From an uncultured Caulobacterales bacterium (GTDB taxonomy: Bacteria > Pseudomonadota > Alphaproteobacteria > Caulobacterales > Maricaulaceae): 64,000 nucleotides of DNA. Of the stretch, positions 17,281 to 25,322 are shown one piece after another; positions within the stretch are counted from its first letter, which is position 1, and every line of letters starts with the position of its first letter. The position numbers were made by a program, and so were the translations under genes. The notes beneath the pieces are model-generated. The model had not been told where the DNA came from and ran no database searches. It worked only from the letters and a program-made list of their open reading frames with translations. Where the stretch lies: contig CANNER010000002.1 of NCBI GenBank assembly GCA_947503715.1, positions 186,001 to 250,000 on the forward strand. The letters run 5' to 3'.

Positions 17281-18006
17281 TTATTTAATCGCCGCTGCCT
17301 GCAATTCGCAAAGCTCTGCAATGCCTTTTACTGCTAGTCGCGTCAGTTCGTTCATCTCATCTGCTGTGAAGGGTGTGTCTTCTGCGCTGGCTTGGACTTC
17401 GATAATGCCGCCCTTATCGGTCAGGACGAAATTTGCATCGGCCTGGGCTGCGCTGTCTTCTGTATATTCGAGGTCGAGGCGGCATTGGCCTTCGACGATG
17501 CCGCAGGAGACGGCGGCCATATTGGCGAACATCGGATTTTCGTCCAGCTCGCCATCTTTGACGAGTTTTTCGCAGGCCAGCCAGAGCGCGACCCAACCAC
17601 CGGAAATCGACGCTGTGCGCGTGCCGCCATCGGCCTGCATCACGTCGCAATCGACGATGATCTGACGTTCGCCCAGTTTTTCGAGATCAATGACAGCGCG
17701 TAAAGACCGCCCGATCAAGCGGCTGATTTCCACCGTGCGTCCGCTTTGTTTGCCACGAGCCGCTTCACGGGAGTTACGTGTATGCGTCGAACGCGGCAGC
17801 ATGCCGTATTCCGCCGTGACCCAGCCGCGGCCCTTTCCCTTGAGCCAGCGCGGGACACCCGCATCGATTGACGCCGTGCAGAGCACGTGCGTCCCGCCAA
17901 ATTTGGCCATGCATGAGCCTTCCGCATAGGCGGAAACACCTGCTTCAAATGTGACGTCACGGAGTTGGTCGAGGGCTCTGTCGTCGGGTCTTGTGGGGGT
18001 CGTCAT
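17281..18006 (-). CDS. rph: Ribonuclease PH
   Basis: 241 residues; a phosphate-dependent 3'-5' exoribonuclease that trims tRNA 3' ends. The start [16 protein letters not shown], the [13 protein letters not shown] segment with the phosphate-binding Arg region, [20 protein letters not shown] and the C-terminal [14 protein letters not shown] are typical. It begins 2 bp after the trmB stop, so the two are probably co-transcribed. Confidence 0.95.
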   Translation of the reverse strand: MTTPTRPDDRALDQLRDVTFEAGVSAYAEGSCMAKFGGTHVLCTASIDAGVPRWLKGKGRGWVTAEYGMLPRSTHTRNSREAARGKQSGRTVEISRLIGRSLRAVIDLEKLGERQIIVDCDVMQADGGTRTASISGGWVALWLACEKLVKDGELDENPMFANMAAVSCGIVEGQCRLDLEYTEDSAAQADANFVLTDKGGIIEVQASAEDTPFTADEMNELTRLAVKGIAELCELQAAAIK

Positions 18007-18008
18007 GT

Positions 18009-18677
18009 CTATGTCCTTTTGAAAATAAAATAATGGCAGATCCGGCCTTCGCGGATGGCTTTGGCCTCATATCGTGTGGGGGGCCAGTCGTTGGGACGAA
18101 CCCGCCAATCGGCCTGTGTTTCAGGCGTGAATTTAAATCCACCATGCTTTCTGAGTCGCGTCAGCGTCCAATCCACATAATGGATAATGTCAGACCCAAA
18201 GCGAAGCTGCCCGCCCGGTTTGAGGACACGGTGGAGTTCAGCGATAAATTCGGTGCGTAAGAGGCGTCTTTTATGATGTCGTGATTTCGGCCACGGATCC
18301 GGAAAGAGCACAAAGATGCGGTCGAGCGAGCCGTCCGGCAAGGCGGAGAGGACATCGCGAACATCGCCGTGATGCAGAGAGAGGTTCTTCAACTCGCCTT
18401 CCGCCGCGCCGCGCACAGCTTTCGCGACGCCGTTCAGGAACGGTTCCGCGCCGATCAAATGGACATCGGGGTTGTGCTCGGCCTGCCAGATCAAATGTTC
18501 TGATCCACCAAAGCCGATTTCCAGCCAAAGCGGGGAATCGGGTAAGGGCGCGTCCACATCCCACGTCAATCGCGGAAAGTGCTCATCCCAAATGGCCTGA
18601 ACGGTAGGCGTAAGAGGACGTCCCTTGGCCCGGCCAAAGGTTCGGAATTTATTCTGTTCGCGGTCAAAACTCATCAC
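18009..18677 (-). CDS. trmB: tRNA (guanine-N7-)-methyltransferase
   Basis: 222 residues; methylates G46 in the tRNA variable loop using S-adenosylmethionine. The SAM-binding motif is [15 protein letters not shown] (about residues 50-64), and the catalytic/tRNA-binding segment [18 protein letters not shown] is intact. Two adjacent ATGs (18677 and 18674) are possible starts. It lies between an XRE regulator and rph. In many alphaproteobacteria metK sits just upstream of trmB; it is absent here. Confidence 0.95.
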   Translation of the reverse strand: MMSFDREQNKFRTFGRAKGRPLTPTVQAIWDEHFPRLTWDVDAPLPDSPLWLEIGFGGSEHLIWQAEHNPDVHLIGAEPFLNGVAKAVRGAAEGELKNLSLHHGDVRDVLSALPDGSLDRIFVLFPDPWPKSRHHKRRLLRTEFIAELHRVLKPGGQLRFGSDIIHYVDWTLTRLRKHGGFKFTPETQADWRVRPNDWPPTRYEAKAIREGRICHYFIFKRT

Positions 18678-18713
18678 GCCGCCTATAGGTGGCAGAGGCG
18701 GTCTTATAAAGCC

Positions 18714-19154
18714 CTATTCGCCTTCTTGCTCTGACTTTGCCAGAGAGCGCGCCAACTCGAGTATCTGGCGGCGGACCGCCTTATTCTTGATTTGCAGAAC
18801 AGCCTTTGCAAGGCTCACACCGTCAGATGAATTGATGAACTCATAGACCAGGGGGGATTGGTCCGGTTCAGCCGCCATCAGAGCCGGGCTGTCATTCTGC
18901 CCGCCATATTCGGTTGAAAGTCCGTCATAGAAAAAGCTGACCGGAACATCTAGGACTTCGGAAATTTTCCAAAGGCGGGATGCACCGACACGGTTTGCAC
19001 CGCGCTCATATTTCTGGACTTGTTGAAAGGTCACGCCAAGTTGCTCGCCGAGCTTTTCCTGACTCATTTTTAGTACTTTACGCCGGAGTCTAATTCGCGC
19101 GCCGACATGAACGTCGACTGGGTTAGCAGACCGGGGTCCTGGTTTACTTATCAT
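18714..19154 (-). CDS. XRE-family helix-turn-helix regulator
   Basis: 146 residues. A HTH_3 domain occupies about residues 14-70: HVGARIRLRRKVLKMSQEKLGEQLGVTFQQVQKYERGANRVGASRLWKISEVLDVPVSFFYDGL. The C-terminal half is charged and helical and probably mediates dimerisation. Close relatives are widespread in alphaproteobacteria next to lnt and metK. I chose the ATG at 19154 because GGGA lies a few bases upstream; the frame extends to 19214. It follows lnt by under 70 bp on the same strand. Targets are unknown. Confidence 0.8.
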   Translation of the reverse strand: MISKPGPRSANPVDVHVGARIRLRRKVLKMSQEKLGEQLGVTFQQVQKYERGANRVGASRLWKISEVLDVPVSFFYDGLSTEYGGQNDSPALMAAEPDQSPLVYEFINSSDGVSLAKAVLQIKNKAVRRQILELARSLAKSEQEGE

Positions 19155-19220
19155 TTTTAGTTCCCATCCGCATTTAATATCGCATAAGCGATTGATATAC
19201 GTTGCCTCCCGCACATCATA

Positions 19221-20816
19221 TCAAACGTCGGTAATCTTTGCACGCAACACCATATTGCGGTGCTTAACAGTGGTCACTATGACGCATGTTAACAAACTTA
19301 GCAAGAGTAGCACAAGTTGTGTTATTTTCGTTTTATTGTTAATTTTCAGTGGTTTAACTAAAGTTGTATCAATATGAAACACCCCTTTTTTTTTAACTTT
19401 TTTATAACGTCTTCCATATGGGTCAATCATAGCGCTTTCACCATTTGAGGCCGCCCGCACAATTGGAAGCCCCGTTTCAATCGCGCGGTAGCGGGCAATA
19501 TTGGCGTGTTGGGCAGGGCCAATATAATTTCCAAACCAGGCATCATTCGATTGATTTAAAATAAATTGCGGCGGGTTTTTCAGGTCAATCGGCGTAAATC
19601 CCGGAAAGATAATTTCATAACATAGTTGTGGCGAAAGTCGGGGCAGGCCCGGAAAATCGGCGAGACGTTTTTCGTCTGCCGGAGAAATCGAGGCCAAATT
19701 TGTTGAGATCAACGGAACCTGCACATCCTCCATCCAATCCATAAACGGAATATTTTCGCCAAAGGGAACAAGCTTATATTTCCGGTTTGATGCGGCCACA
19801 GCCGGATATCCATCCGCATTAAATGTGATCGCAACAGAGGCGTTGTAATAGCGCGTGCGGCCCTGCTCGACTTGCGTCAAAAGCGAATTCATCAACCAGA
19901 CGGGTGGGGTGTCATCCACGCTGGCAAGACTATTTCCAACTGCAGAGAGCAGCGGTTCATTCTCCAAGGCCAAACCGTTCACCGCCCCCTCAGGCCAGAC
20001 GAGATGTGTGACATCTTCCAGTCCCGGCGCAAGACTGGCGCGGATGAAATCATTCACAATGTCAATTGAGGTATCGGGATTCATCTTTTCCGACTGTTTG
20101 AAGGGCACAGAGACGATGCGTAACTTAACGCCAGGAACGCTCTCTATATCCGCCTGCGCGAGGCGCATCTGGCCGACGCCATAAAGCGCTACAACTGGGA
20201 GGGCCGTCATCGCCAGCGGCCAGATGCGTTTTCGCCAGAAGATAAACTGCCCCAGCGCGGCACTGATCAGAAAGACGAGTGCCGAGAGGCCATAAGCCCC
20301 CACCCAACGCGCCACCTGTGAGGGACGGGCGCCGGCCTCAAAAATATAGCCCGGTAAATTCCACGGGAAGCCCCCCAATGCGTGTCCTCGCGCCAATTCT
20401 GCCAATGTGAAAACCGCGGTGAATGCTAATACAGCTTTCAAGCCGGACAGTCTCGCCCGCGCCAGATAGGCCCCGCCCAAGCCCCAGAATAAAGCCAACA
20501 GACAGGCCAGCCCGCCGACCATAAATGGCATAAGGGGAATAAATTCCGGCCCGCGTTCAATAAAGGCGGAGCCAATCCAGAAAGTTCCGGCCGCGAAATA
20601 TCCCAAGGCCCACCAAAAGGCCGCGGAAAATCCGGCGCGTCCCGGACGATCCAATTCCGCCGTCCATTGCAGTCGTCCAAATAATATCGCCAGCGACAGA
20701 ACTGTCAGGGGCCAGTAATGAAAAGGGGCCTGCCCCAAGACCGCAATCGCGCCGAGCAGTACACCCATCCCGCGCCCGGACCAACCCGCATGACGTAAGA
20801 GAAGCGGTATCTGCAT
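19221..20816 (-). CDS. lnt: Apolipoprotein N-acyltransferase
   Basis: 531 residues; adds the third acyl chain to the N-terminal Cys of lipoproteins at the inner membrane. The N-terminal half is strongly hydrophobic (about six membrane segments). The C-terminal carbon-nitrogen hydrolase domain carries the expected catalytic residues: Glu276 in LVWPEG, a Lys near 346 in NRKYKLVPFGE, and Cys399 in SPQLCYEIIFPG. The C-terminus includes a final hydrophobic segment. It starts 3 bp after the corC stop, so it belongs to the phoH-ybeY-corC-lnt group. Confidence 0.94.
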   Translation of the reverse strand: MQIPLLLRHAGWSGRGMGVLLGAIAVLGQAPFHYWPLTVLSLAILFGRLQWTAELDRPGRAGFSAAFWWALGYFAAGTFWIGSAFIERGPEFIPLMPFMVGGLACLLALFWGLGGAYLARARLSGLKAVLAFTAVFTLAELARGHALGGFPWNLPGYIFEAGARPSQVARWVGAYGLSALVFLISAALGQFIFWRKRIWPLAMTALPVVALYGVGQMRLAQADIESVPGVKLRIVSVPFKQSEKMNPDTSIDIVNDFIRASLAPGLEDVTHLVWPEGAVNGLALENEPLLSAVGNSLASVDDTPPVWLMNSLLTQVEQGRTRYYNASVAITFNADGYPAVAASNRKYKLVPFGENIPFMDWMEDVQVPLISTNLASISPADEKRLADFPGLPRLSPQLCYEIIFPGFTPIDLKNPPQFILNQSNDAWFGNYIGPAQHANIARYRAIETGLPIVRAASNGESAMIDPYGRRYKKVKKKGVFHIDTTLVKPLKINNKTKITQLVLLLLSLLTCVIVTTVKHRNMVLRAKITDV

Positions 20817-20819
20817 GAC

Positions 20820-21743
20820 TTAGGCTTTTGGCGTTTCGGGGGTCGTATCCGGCGTGTTCGGTTTTGCCTCAGGCACAGCCGTGGATTTGCGCCGCGTATC
20901 ATTTATCCGCAATCGTTTCACACGGCGGAGGTCAGCATCTATGACTTCGAATTCCATACCGGAAGCATGTTTGATAATCTCACCCCGTTCGGGTACGCGG
21001 CCGGCCAGCGTAAAGATTAGCCCGCCTAGCGTGTCGACATCTTCTTCTTCATCGGGGGTTGCGAAATCCCGTCCGGCGACTTTTTCAAAATGGTCTATCG
21101 AAATTCGGGCATCTGCTTCCCAGACTGTGCGACCGCCCTTCCCGACCACGACTTGGACTTCATTTTCGATTTCGTCATGTTCATCATCAATATCGCCGAC
21201 GATGGTTTCAATGAGGTCTTCAATCGTCACAATACCGTCCGTGCCACCATATTCATCCACGACAATCGCCATATGAATGCGGCGACCCTGCATCCGGCGG
21301 AGCAGGTCCTGTGCCAGCATGGAGGGCGGCACATAGATGACATCGCGGCGGATGGTTTTAAGGACTTTACGTTCGGGATAGGTCTTGGCCGTCCGGCCGC
21401 GCGCATCAAACATGAGATAGGGCAGCAAGTCCTTAATATGGACCATGCCGATGGGGTCATCCAAAGTCTCTTTATAGACCGGCAAACGCGAATGTCCGGC
21501 ATCTTTAAAGGCAGCAGATAGTTCCTTAAGCGTCGAGCTGTTGTCGACAGCGACAATATCCGCGCGGGGGACCATAACGTCATCCACGCGCAGGGAGTGA
21601 AACCTCTCCGCTGCAATCACCATGCGACGTTGCGCAATATCCGACGCTTTTGGCGTTGAGGCGGGAATGGGGTCAGGGCGTTTTAGAATATCCAGCAGGC
21701 GACGGCGAGGCGGTGCAGTGGAGGCGGAAGCGTCTTCGGTCAT
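20820..21743 (-). CDS. CorC/HlyC-type CBS-domain protein
   Basis: 307 residues, cytosolic, with no membrane region. Two CBS domains span about residues 50-190 (VDDVMVPRADIVAVD, GHSRLPVYKE, IAIVVDEYGGTDGIVTIEDLIE), and a CorC_HlyC transporter-associated domain follows (VDTLGGLIFTLAGRVPERGE). Homologues are annotated as Mg2+/Co2+ efflux protein CorC or hemolysin TlyC; the usual link is to magnesium homeostasis, which is inference here. It lies between ybeY and lnt in the conserved order. Confidence 0.88.
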   Translation of the reverse strand: MTEDASASTAPPRRRLLDILKRPDPIPASTPKASDIAQRRMVIAAERFHSLRVDDVMVPRADIVAVDNSSTLKELSAAFKDAGHSRLPVYKETLDDPIGMVHIKDLLPYLMFDARGRTAKTYPERKVLKTIRRDVIYVPPSMLAQDLLRRMQGRRIHMAIVVDEYGGTDGIVTIEDLIETIVGDIDDEHDEIENEVQVVVGKGGRTVWEADARISIDHFEKVAGRDFATPDEEEDVDTLGGLIFTLAGRVPERGEIIKHASGMEFEVIDADLRRVKRLRINDTRRKSTAVPEAKPNTPDTTPETPKA

Positions 21744-21764
21744 GATCTCTTAAAGTCGTGAAAT

Positions 21765-22241
21765 CTAATCGTCGTCCAGACGGTAGGGATTGTCAATGCC
21801 GAGCGTGGCCAGAGCTGCGATTTCAATCGCTTCCATCTCCTCCGCTTGCGTCTCAGTTTGGTGGTCAAAACCCTGCAAGTGCAACCAGCCATGGATGATG
21901 AGATGCGTGACGTGGTTGTCAAAGCTGACACCTTTCTCAACGGCTTCGCGTTCAATCGTCTCCCGCGCCAAGACAATATCGCCCAGCATAGGCGTGGGCG
22001 GCGGCACAGGGAAGGAAAGCACATTAGTCGGCTTATCCTTACCGCGATAATCTCGGTTGAGGATCTGGACCTGCGCATCGTCAGAGAGAACAATGGAGAG
22101 TTCGCCTTTTCGCGGGTTTTCCAGTTGAAGTTCCACCGCCGATACCGCCTTTTGTATGAGCGTCTCTCTCTCCGGCCACCCTTTGGTTTGTACCGCGATA
22201 TCTATTGGAAAATCCATAGAGTCGGATTTACGCTTAAACAT
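21765..22241 (-). CDS. ybeY: rRNA maturation RNase YbeY
   Basis: 158 residues; a single-strand endoribonuclease needed for 16S rRNA 3' processing and ribosome quality control. The zinc site is the pattern HLIIHGWLHLQGFDH with His117, His121 and His127. The preceding KPTNVLSFPVPP is also characteristic. A second in-frame ATG (22217, MDFPIDIAV) is an alternative start; neither has a strong Shine-Dalgarno. It is separated from phoH by an inserted DUF922 gene and followed by corC. Confidence 0.93.
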   Translation of the reverse strand: MFKRKSDSMDFPIDIAVQTKGWPERETLIQKAVSAVELQLENPRKGELSIVLSDDAQVQILNRDYRGKDKPTNVLSFPVPPPTPMLGDIVLARETIEREAVEKGVSFDNHVTHLIIHGWLHLQGFDHQTETQAEEMEAIEIAALATLGIDNPYRLDDD

Positions 22242-22263
22242 AGTCTTTGCAAGACTTTGACGC

Positions 22264-23055
22264 TTAAGGTCCCCACTGCTTCAGCCACGGAAAACCTTGC
22301 TCAAGGTAAGACTTTGATCGCATCACTTCATTTGGCCGAGCCGCGATATAGGCGTGATATTCGGATTGTCTTTGGGCAATAAGAAAAGATGTTCTTTCCT
22401 GTTCCGCGATAAGCTTGCCGCGAAGGGTCTTCCGATTGGGCGCCTTCAGTTTGAGATAGCTTTTCTGCTCCTGAGCCAAAAGCTGTAAGCTCACCAATAT
22501 ATGACCCATTTCATGATGCGCGCTTGAACAGAAATGACGGTCCCAAAGCTTTTTTTGATCAGGTTTCGCCGTATTATAACTCACCCAATCCGCCAGGGTC
22601 AGCTCCGGAGAAAGCTCGAAAATAAGTGACTTCGGATCTATTTGGTACTCGCCATCATCCGAACGATCATCAATATATTGCGTTCTCCAAATTGGAGAGA
22701 CCTGAGCCAAAACCGTCGCCTGTCCCGGGCGGTTTAAATAAGGGTTCATGATCGGACGGCGCTTGAAAAAATCCTTTGAAACAGCTTCAAAATCCATGCC
22801 GTAAACCGGAACGAGTTTTGTTTTCGGCATTCTATATCTAATTTGAACGCCGCTTTTTAGCGTATAGCTGTAAACACCTTCATCGCTTTGTCTTAAACTT
22901 CCATCCGGAAGTTTTGCGGGTGGACGGAAAACATCTGTTCCACAAGGTGTTTCGCCCTGCCAATGGGGTTGAAGCCTCGGTTGTGCATATCCCGTTCGCG
23001 CAAATTGGAACGCATAGATTGCGAGCGCCAAAGCTATAATCTGCGTTCGACTCAT
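22264..23055 (-). CDS. Secreted DUF922-type putative zinc protease (copy 1)
   Basis: 263 residues. A signal peptide ends near TGYA (residue 24). The mature protein has GETPCG at 34-39, the segment DFFKRRPI near 95, and a zincin motif AHHEMGH with His181-Glu182-x-x-His185. It ends QGFPWLKQW. This layout fits the DUF922 family of predicted secreted Zn-dependent proteases. A paralogue at 57580-58764 shares the GETPCG, DIFSRKP, AHHELGH and FPWL blocks. The gene sits between phoH and ybeY, which are normally neighbours, so it looks like an insertion. Substrate unknown. Confidence 0.7.
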   Translation of the reverse strand: MSRTQIIALALAIYAFQFARTGYAQPRLQPHWQGETPCGTDVFRPPAKLPDGSLRQSDEGVYSYTLKSGVQIRYRMPKTKLVPVYGMDFEAVSKDFFKRRPIMNPYLNRPGQATVLAQVSPIWRTQYIDDRSDDGEYQIDPKSLIFELSPELTLADWVSYNTAKPDQKKLWDRHFCSSAHHEMGHILVSLQLLAQEQKSYLKLKAPNRKTLRGKLIAEQERTSFLIAQRQSEYHAYIAARPNEVMRSKSYLEQGFPWLKQWGP

Positions 23056-23130
23056 AAAAAGGCCTTTGTTTGAGCCCTCTTATGTCAAGCTCATCAATAA
23101 AAGCTGAACTTTAAACATCTAAAACGGGCA

Positions 23131-24075
23131 CTACGCGTCCTTCTCATAGGCATTGACAATTTTTCCGACGAGCGGATGTCGGACGACATCGCTGGCGAGG
23201 AACTTGACTTGTTCAATCCCTTTAATTCCGTTGAGAATGCCCAGCGCATGGGCGAGGCCGGAAGGTTGCCCATGTGGGAGGTCGGTTTGTGTGGGATCGC
23301 CTGTGACAGCATATTTCGCGCGCTCCCCCAGACGTGTGAGTACCATTTTCATCTGCGCGACGGTCGCGTTCTGCGCTTCGTCAATCACGACAAAAGCGTC
23401 CGACAATGTCCGACCTCGCATGAAGGCCAATGGCGCGATTTCGATATCGCCCGCGGCGCGGCGACGGTCTACCTCGTCCCGTCCCAGCACCATGTGCAGC
23501 GCATCCCAGATGGGTTGCATATAGGGATCAACTTTTTCGTTCAGATCACCGGGTAGAAAACCGAGCCGTTCGCCTGCCTCAACAGCCGGGCGGCAGGCAA
23601 TAAATTTTGTGATCTCCCCACGGGCGAGCAACGATGCGCCGTAAGCCGTCGCGAGGAAAGTCTTACCTGTCCCCGCCGGCCCGACGCCAAAAATAATCGT
23701 TTCGTCCCGCATCGCATTGATAAATTTTTCCTGACGCGGCGTTTTCGGCACAATCGGACTGCGTCTTGGGAATGGTATAATTGCATCCACCGTCGCGGCC
23801 TTGACCTTCCCCTTGCCCATGGCGCGGATCAGCGCCCGAATATCGGACGGGCCGCATGGCCAGCCGCGTTCCAGCCGTTGGTAAATTTCCTTCACCAACT
23901 CACCCGCACGAGCCCGCGAAGGCGCATCACCGTTAATATGCACAGCTGCCCCCGGCGCCTCAATATAAACGCCAAAAGCCTCCTCAATCAGCGCAAGATT
24001 TGCATGGTTCGCCCCACATAACCGCCGCACCAAATCAGCATCATCAAATTCAAATATTTCTGTCTGTTTGCTCAT
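23131..24075 (-). CDS. phoH: PhoH-like ATPase (YbeZ)
   Basis: A 314-residue cytosolic P-loop NTPase. Walker A is GVGPAGTGKTFLATAYG and Walker B is DAFVVIDEAQNATVAQMKM, followed by GDPTQTDLP, all typical of the PhoH/YbeZ family, which works with YbeY in ribosome and RNA metabolism. The N-terminal region contains a small KH-like part (residues about 20-75). The C-terminal AYEKDA tail is normal. In this window it is 890 bp from ybeY because a DUF922 gene lies between them. Confidence 0.92.
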   Translation of the reverse strand: MSKQTEIFEFDDADLVRRLCGANHANLALIEEAFGVYIEAPGAAVHINGDAPSRARAGELVKEIYQRLERGWPCGPSDIRALIRAMGKGKVKAATVDAIIPFPRRSPIVPKTPRQEKFINAMRDETIIFGVGPAGTGKTFLATAYGASLLARGEITKFIACRPAVEAGERLGFLPGDLNEKVDPYMQPIWDALHMVLGRDEVDRRRAAGDIEIAPLAFMRGRTLSDAFVVIDEAQNATVAQMKMVLTRLGERAKYAVTGDPTQTDLPHGQPSGLAHALGILNGIKGIEQVKFLASDVVRHPLVGKIVNAYEKDA

Positions 24076-24125
24076 AAGGGGGAGATAGGGTGTGTGGATA
24101 GGGAATGCGAGTAAGAATTAGACCT

Positions 24126-25184
24126 TTAATATATTATCGGACCCTCACCTGTTGCAGCCAGAACTGTCCACTCTCCGTTTAACAATTCCAAGAGATAAGC
24201 CCGGGGTGGGCCGCCAAGTCGAATAACATGTTGACCATCATGTCCTGACGCAAAAAGAAGCACTTTTGTTTTGTCGGATGAAAAGAGAATTTGGACCGGA
24301 ATAAAAGATCGGGGATGCCAGTGATATGAGCGCAAGCTTTCCGAGACAGGTTCACCCGAGTCTGAGAATATAAGGCCCTGCTCGGACATTATATAAACGT
24401 GAGATCGTGGCGTGATAGCTGAGCCACAGCTTAGCTCGGACGACATGATACCCGATCTGTTGGCTTCTGGTTTCATCGAAACAGGGCCCGATGTCGTCTG
24501 ACCACCCCCACTCGGCCGCCAATATTTATTATCTTCCAATTGCGACTTAGCCATATCGAAAAGTGTTTGCTTCGTCGCGGCAATTTCCTGTTCAAGCGCC
24601 TCACGCGGCCTAGCTAATGTTGTATTCCAGCGCCCTTTATGGGCCTTTAAGTCTGCCTCCAACGTTTCAATCTCAGCGTCAGTAGACTCAGGCCTATTCA
24701 ATAGAAATTTTAGACGGCGCTCCATCTGGATGGCTTTATAATCCGTGGGGGTTTTAAGCCGTGTTGAAACATCTGATGGGTCATATTTGCCAAACACATC
24801 ATTCCATTTATCCCGTGACTCCATGGCCGACAAAACGGAGGCTTCAAATGCCGTCGCCTGATAAATACTTTTATATTGAGACAGAGTGGTATTTGAAAAT
24901 TTTCCAACAGGTACCAACTTCAAATCAATCTCCGCTGAAGGAACATAAGAGAGTTTTATTTTCTTGGGAAAGAGAACAGTATCTCTTGTCGCGCTTCGTA
25001 AACAGATTGTTTCACCCGTGACGCTATCCGCACCACTTGGGAAGCCGCGCTCCGCAGAAGCGAGATGAAAGTCAAAAGCCGCAGAAATCACACGACACTC
25101 TAAGTCTTCCCCATACGCTAATATTGGTAGGATTAACCCAAGGCTTATAAAAAAGAGGCGGAAGATGCTGTGAAAAACGCTCAT
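24126..25184 (-). CDS. Hypothetical secreted protein
   Basis: 352 residues, not recognised. A signal peptide (through about PILAYG, residue 25) is followed by a domain with several cysteines (LECRVISAAF, ETICLRS), a charged helical region near residues 160-215 that may form a coiled coil (ERRLKFLLNRPESTDAEIETLE and on), and a C-terminal beta-rich part. Base composition is lower in GC than the flanking housekeeping genes, suggesting accessory origin. Divergent from abgT; a perfect 17-bp palindrome lies between them at 25193-25209. Confidence 0.55.
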   Translation of the reverse strand: MSVFHSIFRLFFISLGLILPILAYGEDLECRVISAAFDFHLASAERGFPSGADSVTGETICLRSATRDTVLFPKKIKLSYVPSAEIDLKLVPVGKFSNTTLSQYKSIYQATAFEASVLSAMESRDKWNDVFGKYDPSDVSTRLKTPTDYKAIQMERRLKFLLNRPESTDAEIETLEADLKAHKGRWNTTLARPREALEQEIAATKQTLFDMAKSQLEDNKYWRPSGGGQTTSGPVSMKPEANRSGIMSSELSCGSAITPRSHVYIMSEQGLIFSDSGEPVSESLRSYHWHPRSFIPVQILFSSDKTKVLLFASGHDGQHVIRLGGPPRAYLLELLNGEWTVLAATGEGPIIY

Positions 25185-25192
25185 GACCTTTA

Positions 25193-25209
25193 ATGTAATA
25201 ATATTACAT
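25193..25209. promoter_or_regulatory. 17-bp perfect palindrome in a divergent intergenic region
   Basis: ATGTAATA-A-TATTACAT reads the same on both strands. It lies 8 bp from the start of the minus-strand secreted protein gene and about 115 bp before abgT. The form is that of a dimeric repressor operator; the binding protein is unknown. Confidence 0.45.
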
Positions 25210-25322
25210 ATTTGTCAAATTATCAAACAATAAACTTTAGATTCCGGACGCGGCTTCAAGACTGTCTTGCACCTTCCACGCAAATGGCCTTAACAAGGCG
25301 CAAATTTGATTTCACAGAGACA

